Shown: piece by piece, positions 53,218 to 63,176 of the stretch
Position numbering within the stretch: the stretch's first letter is position 1
Layout: every line of letters starts with the position of its first letter
Assembly (NCBI GenBank): GCA_020634395.1
Contig: JACKBU010000006.1
Span: forward strand, 124,001-188,000
Source of the DNA: Ardenticatenaceae bacterium
Lineage (GTDB): Bacteria > Chloroflexota > Anaerolineae > Promineifilales > Promineifilaceae
Direction of reading: 5' to 3'
Length of the DNA: 64,000 bases
Program-made: the position numbers and the translations under genes
Notes under the pieces: generated by a model
Databases searched by the model: none
What the model was told of the DNA's origin: nothing
What the model saw: only the letters and a program-made list of their open reading frames with translations

Positions 53218-54189
53218 ATGAAAGCGATTGTGCACACGAAATACGGGCCGCCGGAAGTTCTGGCGTTGAGAGACGTAGAAAACCCGAGACTTAGTGAAAA
53301 TGAAGTCCTCGTCAAGATTCACGCTGCATCCATCAATTTTGGTGACAAGGCTCTTGTGAAAGGGGAGCCGTTCCTGGTTCGCCTGATGGGGTATGGGCTG
53401 CTCAAACCCAAACACGCGATACCCGGAGGCGATATGGCCGGGCGGGTTGAGGCGGTGGGCAGAAACGTAAAGCAGTTTCAGCCAGGTGATGAGGTTTTTG
53501 CGGACATCGGTGGCTGTGGTTTTGGCGCTTTTGCCGAGTATGTGGCTGTTCCGGAAGATGTATTGGTATTAAAACCGGCCAACGTGACGTTTGAGGAAGC
53601 AGCGTCCGTTCCCCAAGCCGCCGTCGTCGCTTTACAAGGTCTGCGGGACAAAGGACAGATTCAGCCCGGGCAAAAGGTGCTGATCAATGGCGCGTCAGGT
53701 GGGGTGGGCACCTTTGCGGTGCAGATTGCCAGGGCGGTGGGGGCGGAGGTAACGGCCGTATGCAGCACTAAAAATCTCGACCTGGGCAGTTCCATCGGAG
53801 CCGACCACGTCATCGACTACACCGAGGAAGATTTCACCAAAGGCACACAGAGCTACGACCTGATTTTCGACATCGTCGCCAATCGCTCGGTTTCCGATTA
53901 CATGCAGGTCTTGACGCCGCAAGGCAACTACGTCGCCTGTGCTTTTAACGCGACTTCGCTGTTTCTGGGTCCGTTCATTTCCAAAAAGGGCGGCAAAAAA
54001 GCCAGTTCACTCGTTCACAAACCAAACCGAAAAGACCTGGTTTTTATGAAGGCACTGCTTGAGTCTGGTCAGGTTGTCGCCGTTATCGATAGGTGTTTCC
54101 CGTTAAGTGAGGTTGCTGAAGGGATGCGGTGGTTGGAAAACGGCCGTCACCACGGAAAAGTTGTTATAACGATGCAGAAGAAATCTTAG
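53218..54189 (+). CDS. Zinc-free MDR oxidoreductase (quinone reductase-like)
   Basis: 323 residues. Medium-chain dehydrogenase/reductase: N-terminal GroES-like domain (SENEVLVKIHAASINFGD, then PGGDMAGRVEAVG), Rossmann domain with VLINGASGGVGTFAVQIARA near 155, and HHGKVVITM at the end. The catalytic-zinc Cys/His set is absent, as in QOR/NADPH:quinone reductases. TAGGAGCTGAAA precedes ATG. It lies 32 bases after the frameshifted hydrolase gene. Confidence 0.9.
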   Translation: MKAIVHTKYGPPEVLALRDVENPRLSENEVLVKIHAASINFGDKALVKGEPFLVRLMGYGLLKPKHAIPGGDMAGRVEAVGRNVKQFQPGDEVFADIGGCGFGAFAEYVAVPEDVLVLKPANVTFEEAASVPQAAVVALQGLRDKGQIQPGQKVLINGASGGVGTFAVQIARAVGAEVTAVCSTKNLDLGSSIGADHVIDYTEEDFTKGTQSYDLIFDIVANRSVSDYMQVLTPQGNYVACAFNATSLFLGPFISKKGGKKASSLVHKPNRKDLVFMKALLESGQVVAVIDRCFPLSEVAEGMRWLENGRHHGKVVITMQKKS

Positions 54190-54204
54190 TAAGAACTGAA
54201 GTAA

Positions 54205-54239
54205 TTCCTACTAGGATTTCGATCAATTCCTAGTAGGAA
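54205..54239 (+). repeat. Perfect 12-bp inverted repeat after the oxidoreductase gene
   Basis: TTCCTACTAGGA (54205-54216) and TCCTAGTAGGAA (54228-54239) around an 11-base loop, 16 bases after the stop codon. Probably a transcript 3'-end stem, though it lacks a T-run. Confidence 0.6.
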
Positions 54240-54314
54240 CTTTGGGCGAAGCATTGTTTACGTTGCGGGGTCTATAGCCATCTTGTCCCATACATTCGTA
54301 GGAGTGATTGAATT

Positions 54315-54680
54315 ATGGAAGATGTACCAATCAAACTTTCGGCAATTTGGATTGCGCTCATGTTGACCTACCTGTTGGGCGATGTTCTGCGCATTTTTAG
54401 CGGCGACTTCAAAGCGGGCGAAATCGGCGGCATGGCCGTCACGCCGCTGATGTACTTGGGCATGGCCATCCTGATGGTGATTCCCATCGTGATGGTTGTT
54501 CTGTCCCTGATGTTGAACCAGCCTGTCAATCGTTGGGCCAACATCATCGTCGCCGTCTTCTTTTTTCTATTCAATCTGGTTGGCTTGCCAACCTACCCAT
54601 CCGCCTATGACAAATTTTTAATCATCGTCGGGTTGGTATTTAACGTTTTGACAGTTTGGGTGGCCTGGAATTGGTCCTAA
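54315..54680 (+). CDS. DUF6326-like small membrane protein
   Basis: 121 residues with four hydrophobic helices. The sequence MEDVPIKLSAIWIALMLTYL, then LGDVLRIFSGDFKAGE and a YPSAYDKFLIIVGLVFNVLT C-terminus match the DUF6326 pattern from memory. It ends 11 bases before the DUF4386-type gene start, on the same transcript. Function unknown. Confidence 0.7.
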   Translation: MEDVPIKLSAIWIALMLTYLLGDVLRIFSGDFKAGEIGGMAVTPLMYLGMAILMVIPIVMVVLSLMLNQPVNRWANIIVAVFFFLFNLVGLPTYPSAYDKFLIIVGLVFNVLTVWVAWNWS

Positions 54681-54691
54681 AGGAGCGAAAA

Positions 54692-55462
54692 ATGAGTATC
54701 AAAGTGAGTCTGCAAGCAACGGAAACCCCCACCGCAAGCGGTAAAGTGGCAGTTTATGCTGAGGTGAATACACATAGAAAAACGGCCGTTACCGTCGGTA
54801 TCCTATTCATCATCGGCACAGTCGCCGGTGTGCTCAGCGGGTTGATCACCCTGCCCATTCTTAGCGCCCCCGACTATCTGCGCGAAGTGGCGGCCAACGA
54901 GAGCCAGATCGTAGCAGGCGCACTCCTGATTTTAGTGATGGGCTTTCCCCTGGCTATGATTCCGGTGATGATGTTCCCCATCTTCAAAAAGTACAACGAA
55001 CCTCTGGCCCTGGGCGCGGTCGTTTTTCGCGGCGTGCTGGAGGCTGTCACTTACATAGTGATTGCGCTCTGCTATCTCTCGCTCATTGCCGTCGGCCAGG
55101 AACTTGTGCGCGCCGGTGCCGCCGACGCTTTGTATTTTCAGGCATTAGGGGACTTGCTGAAACAGGCCGTTTACTGGACAGAGCACATTTTGGCGCTGGT
55201 TTTCACCATCGGCGCGTTGATGCTGTATTGGCTGTTCTATAAAACAAAGCTGATTCCGGGCTGGCTGGCACTGTGGGGCTTTATGGGCGCTATCCTCTAC
55301 TTCGCGGCCGCTGTCGCCAATATGCTTGATCCCCAGCATTTGCCACTTTCGCTTGGCGTGAAGTGGGGTTACTTGATGATCCCGCTGGCCATTCAAGAAA
55401 TGTTCTTCGCCCTGTGGCTGATTGTGAAGGGCTTTAATCGCGCAGCCATCTTTTCTGTTTGA
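54692..55462 (+). CDS. DUF4386-family membrane protein
   Basis: 256 residues from ATG 54692 (AAGGAGCGAAAA upstream). Six to seven helices, with the DUF4386 landmarks AGVLSGLITLPILSAPDYLR, MFPIFKKYNEPLALGAVVFR, YWLFYKTKLIPGWLALWGF and AIQEMFFALWLIVKGF. Function of the family is unknown; it is often next to DUF6326 genes, as here. Confidence 0.85.
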   Translation: MSIKVSLQATETPTASGKVAVYAEVNTHRKTAVTVGILFIIGTVAGVLSGLITLPILSAPDYLREVAANESQIVAGALLILVMGFPLAMIPVMMFPIFKKYNEPLALGAVVFRGVLEAVTYIVIALCYLSLIAVGQELVRAGAADALYFQALGDLLKQAVYWTEHILALVFTIGALMLYWLFYKTKLIPGWLALWGFMGAILYFAAAVANMLDPQHLPLSLGVKWGYLMIPLAIQEMFFALWLIVKGFNRAAIFSV

Positions 55463-55549
55463 ATATGCCCACGGAATCCGCAGACGACACAAATTATTCT
55501 CTGCACCTCCGCGTCTCTGCATTAGGTTGTTTTTGGAGGAGGAAGCAGC

Positions 55550-56587
55550 ATGCTTGCTGAAAAAGTGATGGCTACGAAAAATCACCGTGTCGTCGTGACG
55601 CGGCACGGCGGGCCAGATGTGCTGCACATGATAGCAGAGCCGCTGCCAGAGCCGCAGCCCGGCGAAGTGCGCGTGCAGGTGCTGGCCGCCGGTGTCTCGG
55701 CCTACGACCTGATGCACCGCAGTTCGGGCATGCTTCCGGGCACGCCGAAACCGCCGTTCACGCTGGGCGAAGACGTCGTCGGCGTAGTGGACAAGCTGGG
55801 CGCAGGAGTTACGGCCGTTGCGCCCGGCGAGATGGTTGCCGGCGCCACTTTCAAGCTCGGTCTGGGCGGCGGATACAGTGAATATCTTTGCCTGCCGGCT
55901 ACCGCATTGGTGCCTGTGCCTGATGGCGTTGATCCGGTCCAGGCGGTCTGTCTGGTCGTCAACTATCTCACGGCCCACATGGCCATGCACCGCACCGCCC
56001 AGGTACAGCGCGGCGAGCGCGTGCTCATCCACGGGGCGGCCGGCGGTGTGGGCTCCGCGCTGCTGGAGTTAGGAAAGCTATCTGGGCTGGTAATGATCGG
56101 CACCGCATCCCGCTACAACCATGACCGCGTATCCGCTATGGGCGCAACCCCCATCGACTACCGCACGCAAGATTTTGTACAATGGACGCGTGAATTAACC
56201 GGCGGCGGTGTGGATGTGGTGTTTGATCCGATTGGCGGCTTCCGGCAGTTGTGGCGGTCTAGCCGGGCGCTGCGGCGAAACGGCCGTCTCGTCTGGTTCG
56301 GCGTTGCCGCCACCAAGCAGGCGGGGCTGAAAGTGATTCCCCTTACGCTGCTGATGGTGGCGCTGCTCAAGCTGCTTCCGGGCAGGCGCCTGCTGCTGAC
56401 GCCCGATCTGAGCAAGGAGAACAACTGGTATCGAAACACGCTGGCGGAACTACTTGACCTGCTGGCGGCCGGCCAAATCAACCCGCTGGTAGCCGCCCGC
56501 ATTCCGCTGGCCGAAGCCGCCCATGCCCACGAACTGCTGGAACGCGGCGGCTACGCAGGCAAGGTGGTCCTGGTGACCACCCTATGA
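55550..56587 (+). CDS. MDR-family alcohol dehydrogenase/quinone reductase
   Basis: 345 residues. MDR fold: HGGPDVLHMIAEPLPEPQPG, PPFTLGEDVVGVVDKLGAGV, Rossmann motif RVLIHGAAGGVGSALLELGK near 155, and GGVDVVFDPIGG. No catalytic-zinc set is visible, so it is probably a quinone-reductase or enoyl-reductase type enzyme. GGAGGAGG lies before ATG 55550. A second, distant relative of the gene at 53218. Confidence 0.88.
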   Translation: MLAEKVMATKNHRVVVTRHGGPDVLHMIAEPLPEPQPGEVRVQVLAAGVSAYDLMHRSSGMLPGTPKPPFTLGEDVVGVVDKLGAGVTAVAPGEMVAGATFKLGLGGGYSEYLCLPATALVPVPDGVDPVQAVCLVVNYLTAHMAMHRTAQVQRGERVLIHGAAGGVGSALLELGKLSGLVMIGTASRYNHDRVSAMGATPIDYRTQDFVQWTRELTGGGVDVVFDPIGGFRQLWRSSRALRRNGRLVWFGVAATKQAGLKVIPLTLLMVALLKLLPGRRLLLTPDLSKENNWYRNTLAELLDLLAAGQINPLVAARIPLAEAAHAHELLERGGYAGKVVLVTTL

Positions 56588-56616
56588 CCAATCTGATGGA
56601 TCAGGAGTTGTGAAAG

Positions 56617-57522
56617 TTGATACAGAGAACATACACCGGAGAAGCCGATCTGAAACGCCTCCAGGATTTCAATGCCGTGGCGATTGCTGCCACCGATCAT
56701 TGTGGCTATCTTCACCCTGGTGACATCCCTCACCACATTTACAATGGGAACAAACATTACGATCCCGTGGACCTGATGACAATCTGGGAGGACGATCACG
56801 GCGTGGCTGCGTGGCTGCTGGCGGACCCCGGCCACAAGAGTTTTGATGCCCAGGTACGCCCAGACCTGCGCGGGGGCGCTTTTGAGTGGGACGTTTTGCA
56901 ACTGGCCACCGAGCGCACGATTGTCCTCATGCAGCAGCATAGTATCGATAGCGAGTACATCTATGCGGAAACGTTTCGCGGGGACAACGCCCGCCGAGAC
57001 CTGCTTACGGGATTGGGCTATGAATCCGACGATGGGCAGCCTTGCCTGCTGAACAAAACTAAAATAAAGGCAGTTGAGATGCCACCACTGCCACCGGGGT
57101 TCGCGTTTACGTCGGCCACCGGCATTGAAGATGCGGCCAGGCTGGCCGAGGTGCATAGCGCTTCCTTCGGCTCGAATTGGACCCCGGCGCTGTACCGGAA
57201 AGTGATGGCCTCTCCGGGCTACGCGCCGGAACGCGAGCTGGTCATCTGTGGCCCGGATGGCGCCTATGTGGCCTTCACCATCATCTGGTTCGACCACCTG
57301 AACCGCACCGGATCGTTTGAACCCGTGGGCACGCATAAGAATTACCGTCGCCGTGGGTTTGGGCGGGCGCTTATGCTGTATGGCATGCAGCAGATGGCGG
57401 CGGCAGGGATGGCCTTCGCTACAGTGGCTCATTTTGGGGACAACGAGGCTGCTCGTGGGCTTTATCAGGCCTGCGGCTTCAAACCGTGGCATTTACTGGA
57501 CGATTACAAGAAGCGGATTTAG
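56617..57522 (+). CDS. GNAT-family acetyltransferase, two GNAT-like domains
   Basis: 301 residues, apparently from TTG 56617 with CAGGAG upstream. The C-terminal GNAT domain (about 155-300) has PVGTHKNYRRRGFGRALMLY, the acetyl-CoA-binding R/Q-x-x-G-x-G/A loop, and AARGLYQACGFK. The N-terminal half (about 1-145) looks like a degenerate GNAT with DNARRDLLTGLGYESDD. Substrate unknown. Confidence 0.82.
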   Translation: MIQRTYTGEADLKRLQDFNAVAIAATDHCGYLHPGDIPHHIYNGNKHYDPVDLMTIWEDDHGVAAWLLADPGHKSFDAQVRPDLRGGAFEWDVLQLATERTIVLMQQHSIDSEYIYAETFRGDNARRDLLTGLGYESDDGQPCLLNKTKIKAVEMPPLPPGFAFTSATGIEDAARLAEVHSASFGSNWTPALYRKVMASPGYAPERELVICGPDGAYVAFTIIWFDHLNRTGSFEPVGTHKNYRRRGFGRALMLYGMQQMAAAGMAFATVAHFGDNEAARGLYQACGFKPWHLLDDYKKRI

Positions 57523-58033
57523 GGTTTGTGTCATATGCGTTGGGAATTCTGTGGCGAAGTTGACATAAGTGCCTGAATTTCAACGGTTTTGGGTGTCTCC
57601 CAAAAATGTGAACGTAGTTTGCGCCAGCTCCCTGGTGCGGCCAATGAAGGGGGTTTCGGGACGGGGTAAACTAGAGATTGGATCTTGTGGCAGTGGTGGG
57701 TGAAAATGGAGAAACGGGTTGCTGCTCAGGCAGAATTTGCCGGACGGCGGTCAACGCCTGGGCCAGTCCGACGGAAGGGTGGCGTTCGTCGGCTTCTATT
57801 CTTTTACATGGTGAATGTTGCCAATGACTTTCCCCTAAGTTTCCGCACCCATAGCTCAGAAACCAACTTTTTTTCCTTCCGAAACCAACTTTTTTGCATT
57901 TTATAGACATAACGAGCGCAAAACAAAACAGGGAAAGCGGCGTTACCACCACTTTCCCTGTACCAAGACATCGGCTAGCCTCTAAAACGGCCGAAAACCG
58001 CCTTCAGGAACAACTTTTTAGCGATCCACACAA
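57523..58033. other. Convergent intergenic region
   Basis: About 510 bases between the GNAT gene and the thiolase gene. Contains a 7-bp stem (TTTTGGG/CCCAAAA at 57587-57605), a direct repeat GAAACCAACTTTTTT at about 57858 and 57879, and the terminator at 57920-57961. No gene called; a 93-codon minus frame has no features. Confidence 0.55.
57920..57961 (-). terminator. Rho-independent terminator of the fad operon
   Basis: On the minus strand ACAGGGAAAG (57961-57952) pairs with CTTTCCCTGT (57937-57928) around a 14-base loop, followed by TTTGTTTTG. It lies 70 bases after the thiolase stop and closes the beta-oxidation operon. Confidence 0.75.
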
Positions 58034-59218
58034 CTACGGTAGATTTTCAAACAACCCGGCCGCGCCCATACCCCCGCCGATGCACATCGTCACGAGGCTG
58101 AACTGCGCCTGACGCCGCTTCATCTCACTGATGGCCTGCACCGTCAGCTTGGCTCCCGTGCAGCCCAGCGGGTGTCCCAGGGCAATCGCGCCGCCATTGA
58201 CGTTGGTCTTTTCCTCATCGAAGCCCAATTCGCGGATGACGGCCACCGACTGCGCGGCAAACGCCTCGTTCAGCTCGATCACGCCTACGTCGGCCAGGCT
58301 CATGCCGGTGCGTTTGAACAACCGGGGCACGGCCGTTACCGGCCCAATGCCCATAATCTCCGGACGCACACCGCCCACGTTAAAGCCCACAAACCGCGCC
58401 AGCGGCTTCAGGCCCAACGCTTCCGCTTTGCTGCGCTCCATCACAATCACTGCCGCTGCGCCATCGCTAAGCGGCGAAGAATTACCAGCCGTGACAGTGC
58501 CGCCCTGCTTAAAGACCGGTTTGAGTTTGGCCAACGCTTCCAACGTGGTGTCTGGACGGACATGCTCATCGGTGTCAAAAAGAACGGTCTTGCGCTGCGG
58601 TCCGTCGGGGCCGGGAGTGACTTCCTCAATTTCCAGCGGCACGATTTCGTCTTGGAAACGGCCGTCCGCTATCGCCCGTGCCGCCCGTTGGTGACTGCGC
58701 AGCGCAAACTCATCCTGCGCCTGCCGCGACACTTCGTATTCCTGAGCCACCTGCTCGGCCGTCAGACCCATGCCCATGTAGACCTCCGGCGCGTTTTCCG
58801 CCAGCCAGGGATTGGGGCTGATGCGAAAACCGGTCATCGGTACCAGGCTCATCGTTTCCGCGCCCCCGGCGATGATCACGTCCGCGCCGTTGGCGATGAT
58901 ACGTTCGGCAGCCAGGGCAATGGTTTGCAGGCCGCTGGAGCAAAAGCGGTTCACCGTCATGCCGGGCACTTCCACGGGCAGCCCGGCGCGAATGGCAATC
59001 GAGCGGGCAAAATTGAGGCCCTGCACACCTTCCGGCATGGCACACCCGATGATCACGTCGTCAATTTCTTGCGGATCCAGCGCGCCATCAGTCTCGGCCA
59101 ACAAGGCGCGGATCACAGATGCCGCCATCTCGTCCGAGCGCCAGTTGCGGGTGGTACCCTTTTTAGATTTCCCAACGGCCGTGCGCTTGGCCGCCACAAT
59201 TACAGCTTCTCGTGTCAT
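58034..59218 (-). CDS. fadA: Acetyl-CoA acyltransferase (thiolase)
   Basis: 394 residues from ATG 59218 (GGAGA 4 bases upstream), the usual thiolase length. Catalytic Cys is in [18 protein letters not shown] near residue 90; the second His/Cys set is in [20 protein letters not shown] and [13 protein letters not shown]. It cleaves 3-ketoacyl-CoA in the last step of beta-oxidation. It is the last gene of the operon, after the fadN-type gene. Confidence 0.94.
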   Translation of the reverse strand: MTREAVIVAAKRTAVGKSKKGTTRNWRSDEMAASVIRALLAETDGALDPQEIDDVIIGCAMPEGVQGLNFARSIAIRAGLPVEVPGMTVNRFCSSGLQTIALAAERIIANGADVIIAGGAETMSLVPMTGFRISPNPWLAENAPEVYMGMGLTAEQVAQEYEVSRQAQDEFALRSHQRAARAIADGRFQDEIVPLEIEEVTPGPDGPQRKTVLFDTDEHVRPDTTLEALAKLKPVFKQGGTVTAGNSSPLSDGAAAVIVMERSKAEALGLKPLARFVGFNVGGVRPEIMGIGPVTAVPRLFKRTGMSLADVGVIELNEAFAAQSVAVIRELGFDEEKTNVNGGAIALGHPLGCTGAKLTVQAISEMKRRQAQFSLVTMCIGGGMGAAGLFENLP

Positions 59219-59240
59219 GTTGTCTCCATTTTTGATTTTT

Positions 59241-59288
59241 GATGTCGGACTTCGGAACGCCAAATGCGCAAATCCGAATTCCGACATC
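59241..59288 (-). repeat. Degenerate inverted repeat between fadN and fadA
   Basis: GATGTCGGACTTCGGA (59241-59256) is nearly complementary to TCCGAATTCCGACATC (59273-59288), with a further copy of the word AATCCGACAT just after. One of three such gap elements in this operon. Confidence 0.6.
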
Positions 59289-59303
59289 CCAAATCCGACA
59301 TTA

Positions 59304-61688
59304 TCAATTCCGCAGCGGTTTCCCGGTGGTCAGCATAGCGGTCATGCGCTCGCGCGTCTTCTCTTCGCCCAGCAGCGAGAGGAACGCCTCCCGTTCCAGG
59401 TCCAGAATGTACCAGGGATCTACCCACGCTGGGGCGCTGATGTCGCCGCCGCACAGCACGTAGGCCAGCTTTTTAGCCACCACCACGTCGTAGTCAGTGG
59501 CGTAAGCGCCCCAGTTCAAGCTCTTGACGCCCACTACCAGCGCCGAATACACGTCGCGCCCGGCGGCGTAGATTTTCTCCACTTCCGGCGGCCGCGCCCC
59601 AATGCGCACCAATTGCAAAGCGCGATGCTGCGCCAGGGCCAGGCGATGGTCGCCGTTCATGGCAATCATGTCGTGGGGGGCCAGGTAGCCGAGTTCTTTG
59701 TTTTCCCAAGCGCTGGTACCCACTTTCGCCAGGGCCACCTGCTCGAAGGCGGTCTGCAGCACCGGCACGACGTCGGCGTTGGGGGTTTTCATCACCGGGT
59801 TGACTTTGCGGCGCAGCACTTCCTTGCAGCCGCCCCCGGCGGGAATCAGGCCGACGCCAAATTCGACGAGGCCCATGTAGCTTTCGTGGTTGGCCACGGC
59901 TTCCCAACCGGCCATGGCCATTTCTGCGCCGCCGCCGAGGGCCATGCCCTGCACGGCCGTTACCACCGGCTTCGGCGCGTGGCGCAGCTTAAACGTCAGC
60001 GATTGCAGGTCGTGGATCATCTGGTTCAGTTCATCCCAGCGTCCGGAAGCGGCGGCCACACCTACGGCAAACAGATTCGCGCCCACGCAGAAATTGTCCG
60101 CGTCGTTGCCGATCACCATCGCGTCGAAATCGCTGTCCAGGCGGGCCAGCCCTTCGTGGCCCATGGCGATGATCTGGTCGTCGATGGCGTTCATCTTGGC
60201 GTGGAATTCGTACAAAACCACGCCATCGCCCATGTCAATCAGGCTGGCGCTGTCGTTGCGAGCCACCTCTTTGCCGGCGGCGCGTAAATCGTTGATGACC
60301 ACCACCTTTTTGTCAATGTCGCGCGACGTGTAGGACTTTGTTTCCCAATCGTAGACGCTGCCGTTTTTGTAGAAGCAGTCGTAGCCGGCAGCCAGCATTT
60401 CTTTGACCCAATCGGCCACTTTCAGACCGGCGTCTTCCATTTTTGCGGCCGTTTCCGCTACGCCCAGCATATCCCACATCTCAAAAGGTCCAGCTTCGTG
60501 GGCAAAACCCCAGCGCATGGCATCGTCTACGTCGCTAAGTTTGTAGGCAATTTCCGGGGCGACGTGGGCAGCATAGGCAAAGCCATAATAAAGCAAATTG
60601 CGCACGTAACTGGCGGCGCGGTCGTCAAATTCCAGCAGCTTACGTACCCGCTCGCCCAAACTTTCGATTTTACGTACCTTGCCGATCGACTCGAAGCGTG
60701 GGCTGCCGCCATCGAAGTATTCCATCGTGTCCGGGTTTAAGGTGAGGAAAACGCGCTTGCCATCGATGTAGGCTTGTTTGTAAAACCCCTGGCCGGTTTT
60801 GTTGCCCAGCCATTTGTTTTCGATCATCTGGCCCATGACGGCCGCGGTTTTTTCCGGTTTCAGGATGTCACGGTAGGGATCATGGGGCACGGCTTCGTAA
60901 AGATTCTGGTTGACGTGGCCCATCACGTCCAGGCCCACCAGGTCCATCAGGCGGAAGGTGGCGGTTTTCGGCCGGCCAATTGTCGGCCCGGTGATGGCGT
61001 CGATTTCGGCGATGGTGTAGCCGTTTTGCAGGGCGTATTCGATGCCGTAGGAGGCGGCGACGGCAAAGAAGCGGTTGCCGATGAAGTTGGGGGTATCTTT
61101 GCAGACCACGACCCCCTTCCCCAGTACGTCGCGGCCAAACTGGACCATGAAATCGGTCACGGCCGTGTCCGTTTGCGGCGTGGGGATAATTTCCAGCAGC
61201 TTCAGATAACGCGGCGGGTTGAAGAAGTGCGTGCCTAAGAAGCGGGAGCGGAAAGAGGGGGAACGGCCGTCGGTAATCTGATGGATGGGAATACCCGACG
61301 TGTTGCTGGAGATGATGGCCGTGGGTTTGCACACCGCTTCCAGCCGCTCCATCAGCGCCTGCTTCAGATCCAGCCGCTCGATGATCACTTCCACCACCCA
61401 ATCGCAGTCGGCCAGCAGATCAAAATCATCTTCGGTGTTGCCGATGGTGATCAGCTCGGCTCGGTCGGCGCGCGCCAGATTGGCCGGTTTGGCTTTGGCC
61501 ATGCGGTCGAACAGGCTTTGCACCAGGCGATTGCGCGCTTTGGGGTCATCTTTCTCGGCGTCGGACAGGTTGGGCGTGGGAATATCCAACAGGACCACCG
61601 GTATGCCGATGTTAGCCAGATGAGCGGCGATGCCGCCGCCCATTGTGCCAGCCCCGACAATGCCTACTTTGTCTATACGAAAACTCAT
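59304..61688 (-). CDS. fadN: 3-hydroxyacyl-CoA dehydrogenase / enoyl-CoA hydratase fusion (FadN-type)
   Basis: 794 residues. NAD-binding Rossmann at the N-terminus ([20 protein letters not shown]), HAD catalytic region [21 protein letters not shown]-terminal HAD domain ([12 protein letters not shown] and [17 protein letters not shown]), then a crotonase/hydratase domain from about 475 ([40 protein letters not shown]). The domain order dehydrogenase-then-hydratase, opposite to E. coli FadB, and the fadE/fadA neighbours match Bacillus FadN. GGAGAATTTCCCC precedes the start. It does the two middle steps of beta-oxidation. Confidence 0.93.
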   Translation of the reverse strand: MSFRIDKVGIVGAGTMGGGIAAHLANIGIPVVLLDIPTPNLSDAEKDDPKARNRLVQSLFDRMAKAKPANLARADRAELITIGNTEDDFDLLADCDWVVEVIIERLDLKQALMERLEAVCKPTAIISSNTSGIPIHQITDGRSPSFRSRFLGTHFFNPPRYLKLLEIIPTPQTDTAVTDFMVQFGRDVLGKGVVVCKDTPNFIGNRFFAVAASYGIEYALQNGYTIAEIDAITGPTIGRPKTATFRLMDLVGLDVMGHVNQNLYEAVPHDPYRDILKPEKTAAVMGQMIENKWLGNKTGQGFYKQAYIDGKRVFLTLNPDTMEYFDGGSPRFESIGKVRKIESLGERVRKLLEFDDRAASYVRNLLYYGFAYAAHVAPEIAYKLSDVDDAMRWGFAHEAGPFEMWDMLGVAETAAKMEDAGLKVADWVKEMLAAGYDCFYKNGSVYDWETKSYTSRDIDKKVVVINDLRAAGKEVARNDSASLIDMGDGVVLYEFHAKMNAIDDQIIAMGHEGLARLDSDFDAMVIGNDADNFCVGANLFAVGVAAASGRWDELNQMIHDLQSLTFKLRHAPKPVVTAVQGMALGGGAEMAMAGWEAVANHESYMGLVEFGVGLIPAGGGCKEVLRRKVNPVMKTPNADVVPVLQTAFEQVALAKVGTSAWENKELGYLAPHDMIAMNGDHRLALAQHRALQLVRIGARPPEVEKIYAAGRDVYSALVVGVKSLNWGAYATDYDVVVAKKLAYVLCGGDISAPAWVDPWYILDLEREAFLSLLGEEKTRERMTAMLTTGKPLRN

Positions 61689-61722
61689 GGGGAAATTCTC
61701 CTGTGTGGGTATGGAAGTCTGG

Positions 61723-61810
61723 TAGTCGGGCAGTCAAGTAGTCACGTAATCGGGTTTAGCTGGCGGCCCATCCGACTACTTGACTATTCGACTACTCGAC
61801 TACCCGACTA
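61723..61810 (-). repeat. Degenerate inverted repeat between fadE and fadN
   Basis: Copies of the words TAGTCGGG and AGTCAAGTAGTC occur at 61723-61743, and their complements (CCCGACTA, GACTACTTGACTA) at 61774-61810. Low-complexity, with imperfect hairpin potential. Second of the three gap elements in the operon. Confidence 0.6.
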
Positions 61811-61818
61811 TCAAACGA

Positions 61819-63075
61819 TTACTTCAGTTCGCGGCGGGAATAACCGAGTATGCTGCGGGCAACGATCAGCGTGTTTATTTGCTTGGTGCCTTCGTAGATG
61901 TCGTTGATTTTGGCGTCGCGCATCCACTTTTCGGTCAGCCACTCACGAGTATATCCCATCGGCCCCAGCAGTTCGACCGCTTTTTGGGTCACCCAGGTGA
62001 CGGTTTCGCCGGCGCGGGCTTTACACATGCTGGCTTCCAGGCGGTTGGGCTGGCCGTGGGCCATCAGCACGGCTGAACGCAGGGTGAGCAGCCAGGCCGA
62101 CTTGTGCCGGGCTTCCATTTCCAGGAGGTCGCGTTCAACGGCCGTCATCTGGTGCTTGGGCTTGGTGTAGTCCACAACAATGCCCTCGGCGGCCAGCTTG
62201 TCGCGGGTGAATTCCAGGGCAGCGCGGCAAATGCCCATGGCGCTGGCGGCCACTGCCGGCCGGCTGGCGTCAAAAGTAGCCATCGCACCCTTAAAGCCCT
62301 TGGTGGATCCGTCGCGCTTGATCACTTCGGCACTGCCCAAGATGTTGTCGTAGGGGATGCGGGCATTGTCAAACACGATGGCGACCGTGTCGCTGACGCG
62401 GATGCCCAGCTTGTGCTCCTTCTTGGTGACCGTAACGCCGGGCGTTTTGGCCTCGACGATAAAGGATTTCATACCGGAACGGCCGGCGCTGGCATCCACT
62501 GTGGCCCAAACCACCACAAAGCCATCGGATTCATCCAAAGCCAGGCCGCCATTGGTGCAGAAGATTTTCTCGCCGTTTAGAATCCATTCGTTGGATTCTG
62601 CATCGAGGGTGGCGGTGGTGCGAATGTTGCTGGTATCTGAGCCGGCGCCCGGTTCGGTCATAGCCATCGCCCCCCACTTCGGCTCGCCCTGGCCGAACTT
62701 GCCCAGAATGCGAATCTTTTGCTCTTTGGTGCCTACCGCTTCCAATGCCGCGCCGCCCAGCGCCGGATCGGGTGTGCAAAGGTACTGACCGGCGTCACCC
62801 CAGCTCAACATTTCGATCATCATAATCAGGCGCAGGATGCTGAAATCCGGGCCTTCGCGCTTGGGACCGCTGCCGTTGCCATTTTGCTGCAGTTTTTCGG
62901 TGCGGCGGCGATGCTGCTCGCGCATGACGGGCCACATCATGTTGATGTATTCAGACGGCCGTTCATGTTCGTGCTCGTCATAATAGCGGGAATACTGGCG
63001 CATCACCGATTCCGCCACCATCTTTGCCATCTGGATTTCGTTGGTTATTTTTTCGGGAATTTCAAAACTAATCAT
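61819..63075 (-). CDS. fadE: Acyl-CoA dehydrogenase (first FadE-type)
   Basis: 418 residues from ATG 63075 (GGAGA upstream). FAD-linked dehydrogenase fold: GQYLCTPDPALGGAALEAVG, MTEPGAGSDTSNIRTTATLD (flavin-binding motif), then TKPKHQMTAVERDLLEMEAR and the C-terminal MRDAKINDIYEGTKQINTLI. It starts beta-oxidation by forming the 2-enoyl-CoA. The next gene upstream is a second acyl-CoA dehydrogenase, so two chain-length or substrate specificities are likely. Confidence 0.9.
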   Translation of the reverse strand: MISFEIPEKITNEIQMAKMVAESVMRQYSRYYDEHEHERPSEYINMMWPVMREQHRRRTEKLQQNGNGSGPKREGPDFSILRLIMMIEMLSWGDAGQYLCTPDPALGGAALEAVGTKEQKIRILGKFGQGEPKWGAMAMTEPGAGSDTSNIRTTATLDAESNEWILNGEKIFCTNGGLALDESDGFVVVWATVDASAGRSGMKSFIVEAKTPGVTVTKKEHKLGIRVSDTVAIVFDNARIPYDNILGSAEVIKRDGSTKGFKGAMATFDASRPAVAASAMGICRAALEFTRDKLAAEGIVVDYTKPKHQMTAVERDLLEMEARHKSAWLLTLRSAVLMAHGQPNRLEASMCKARAGETVTWVTQKAVELLGPMGYTREWLTEKWMRDAKINDIYEGTKQINTLIVARSILGYSRRELK

Positions 63076-63105
63076 TTCAGAGTCTCCGTTAAGGTGAAAG
63101 ACCAA

Positions 63106-63176
63106 AGATTAAAGGCTGGAGATAAAGATAGACGATTTGCTGTCTGTCCTCGCTCGTTGACTTTCAATCCTCAATC
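63106..63176 (-). repeat. Degenerate inverted repeat between the two fadE-type genes
   Basis: Words such as AAAGATTAAAGG/GGAGATAAAG on one side and CTTTCAATCCTCAATCTCAA on the other are imperfectly complementary. Weaker than the two other gap elements but similar in design. Confidence 0.45.

Noticed and set aside
57671..57952. 93-codon minus frame before the thiolase gene
   Set aside because: No family features, low-complexity ends and overlap with the fad terminator.
58172..60287. 356- and 491-codon plus frames
   Set aside because: Antisense shadows of the thiolase and FadN-type genes; His/Arg-rich composition typical of antisense frames.
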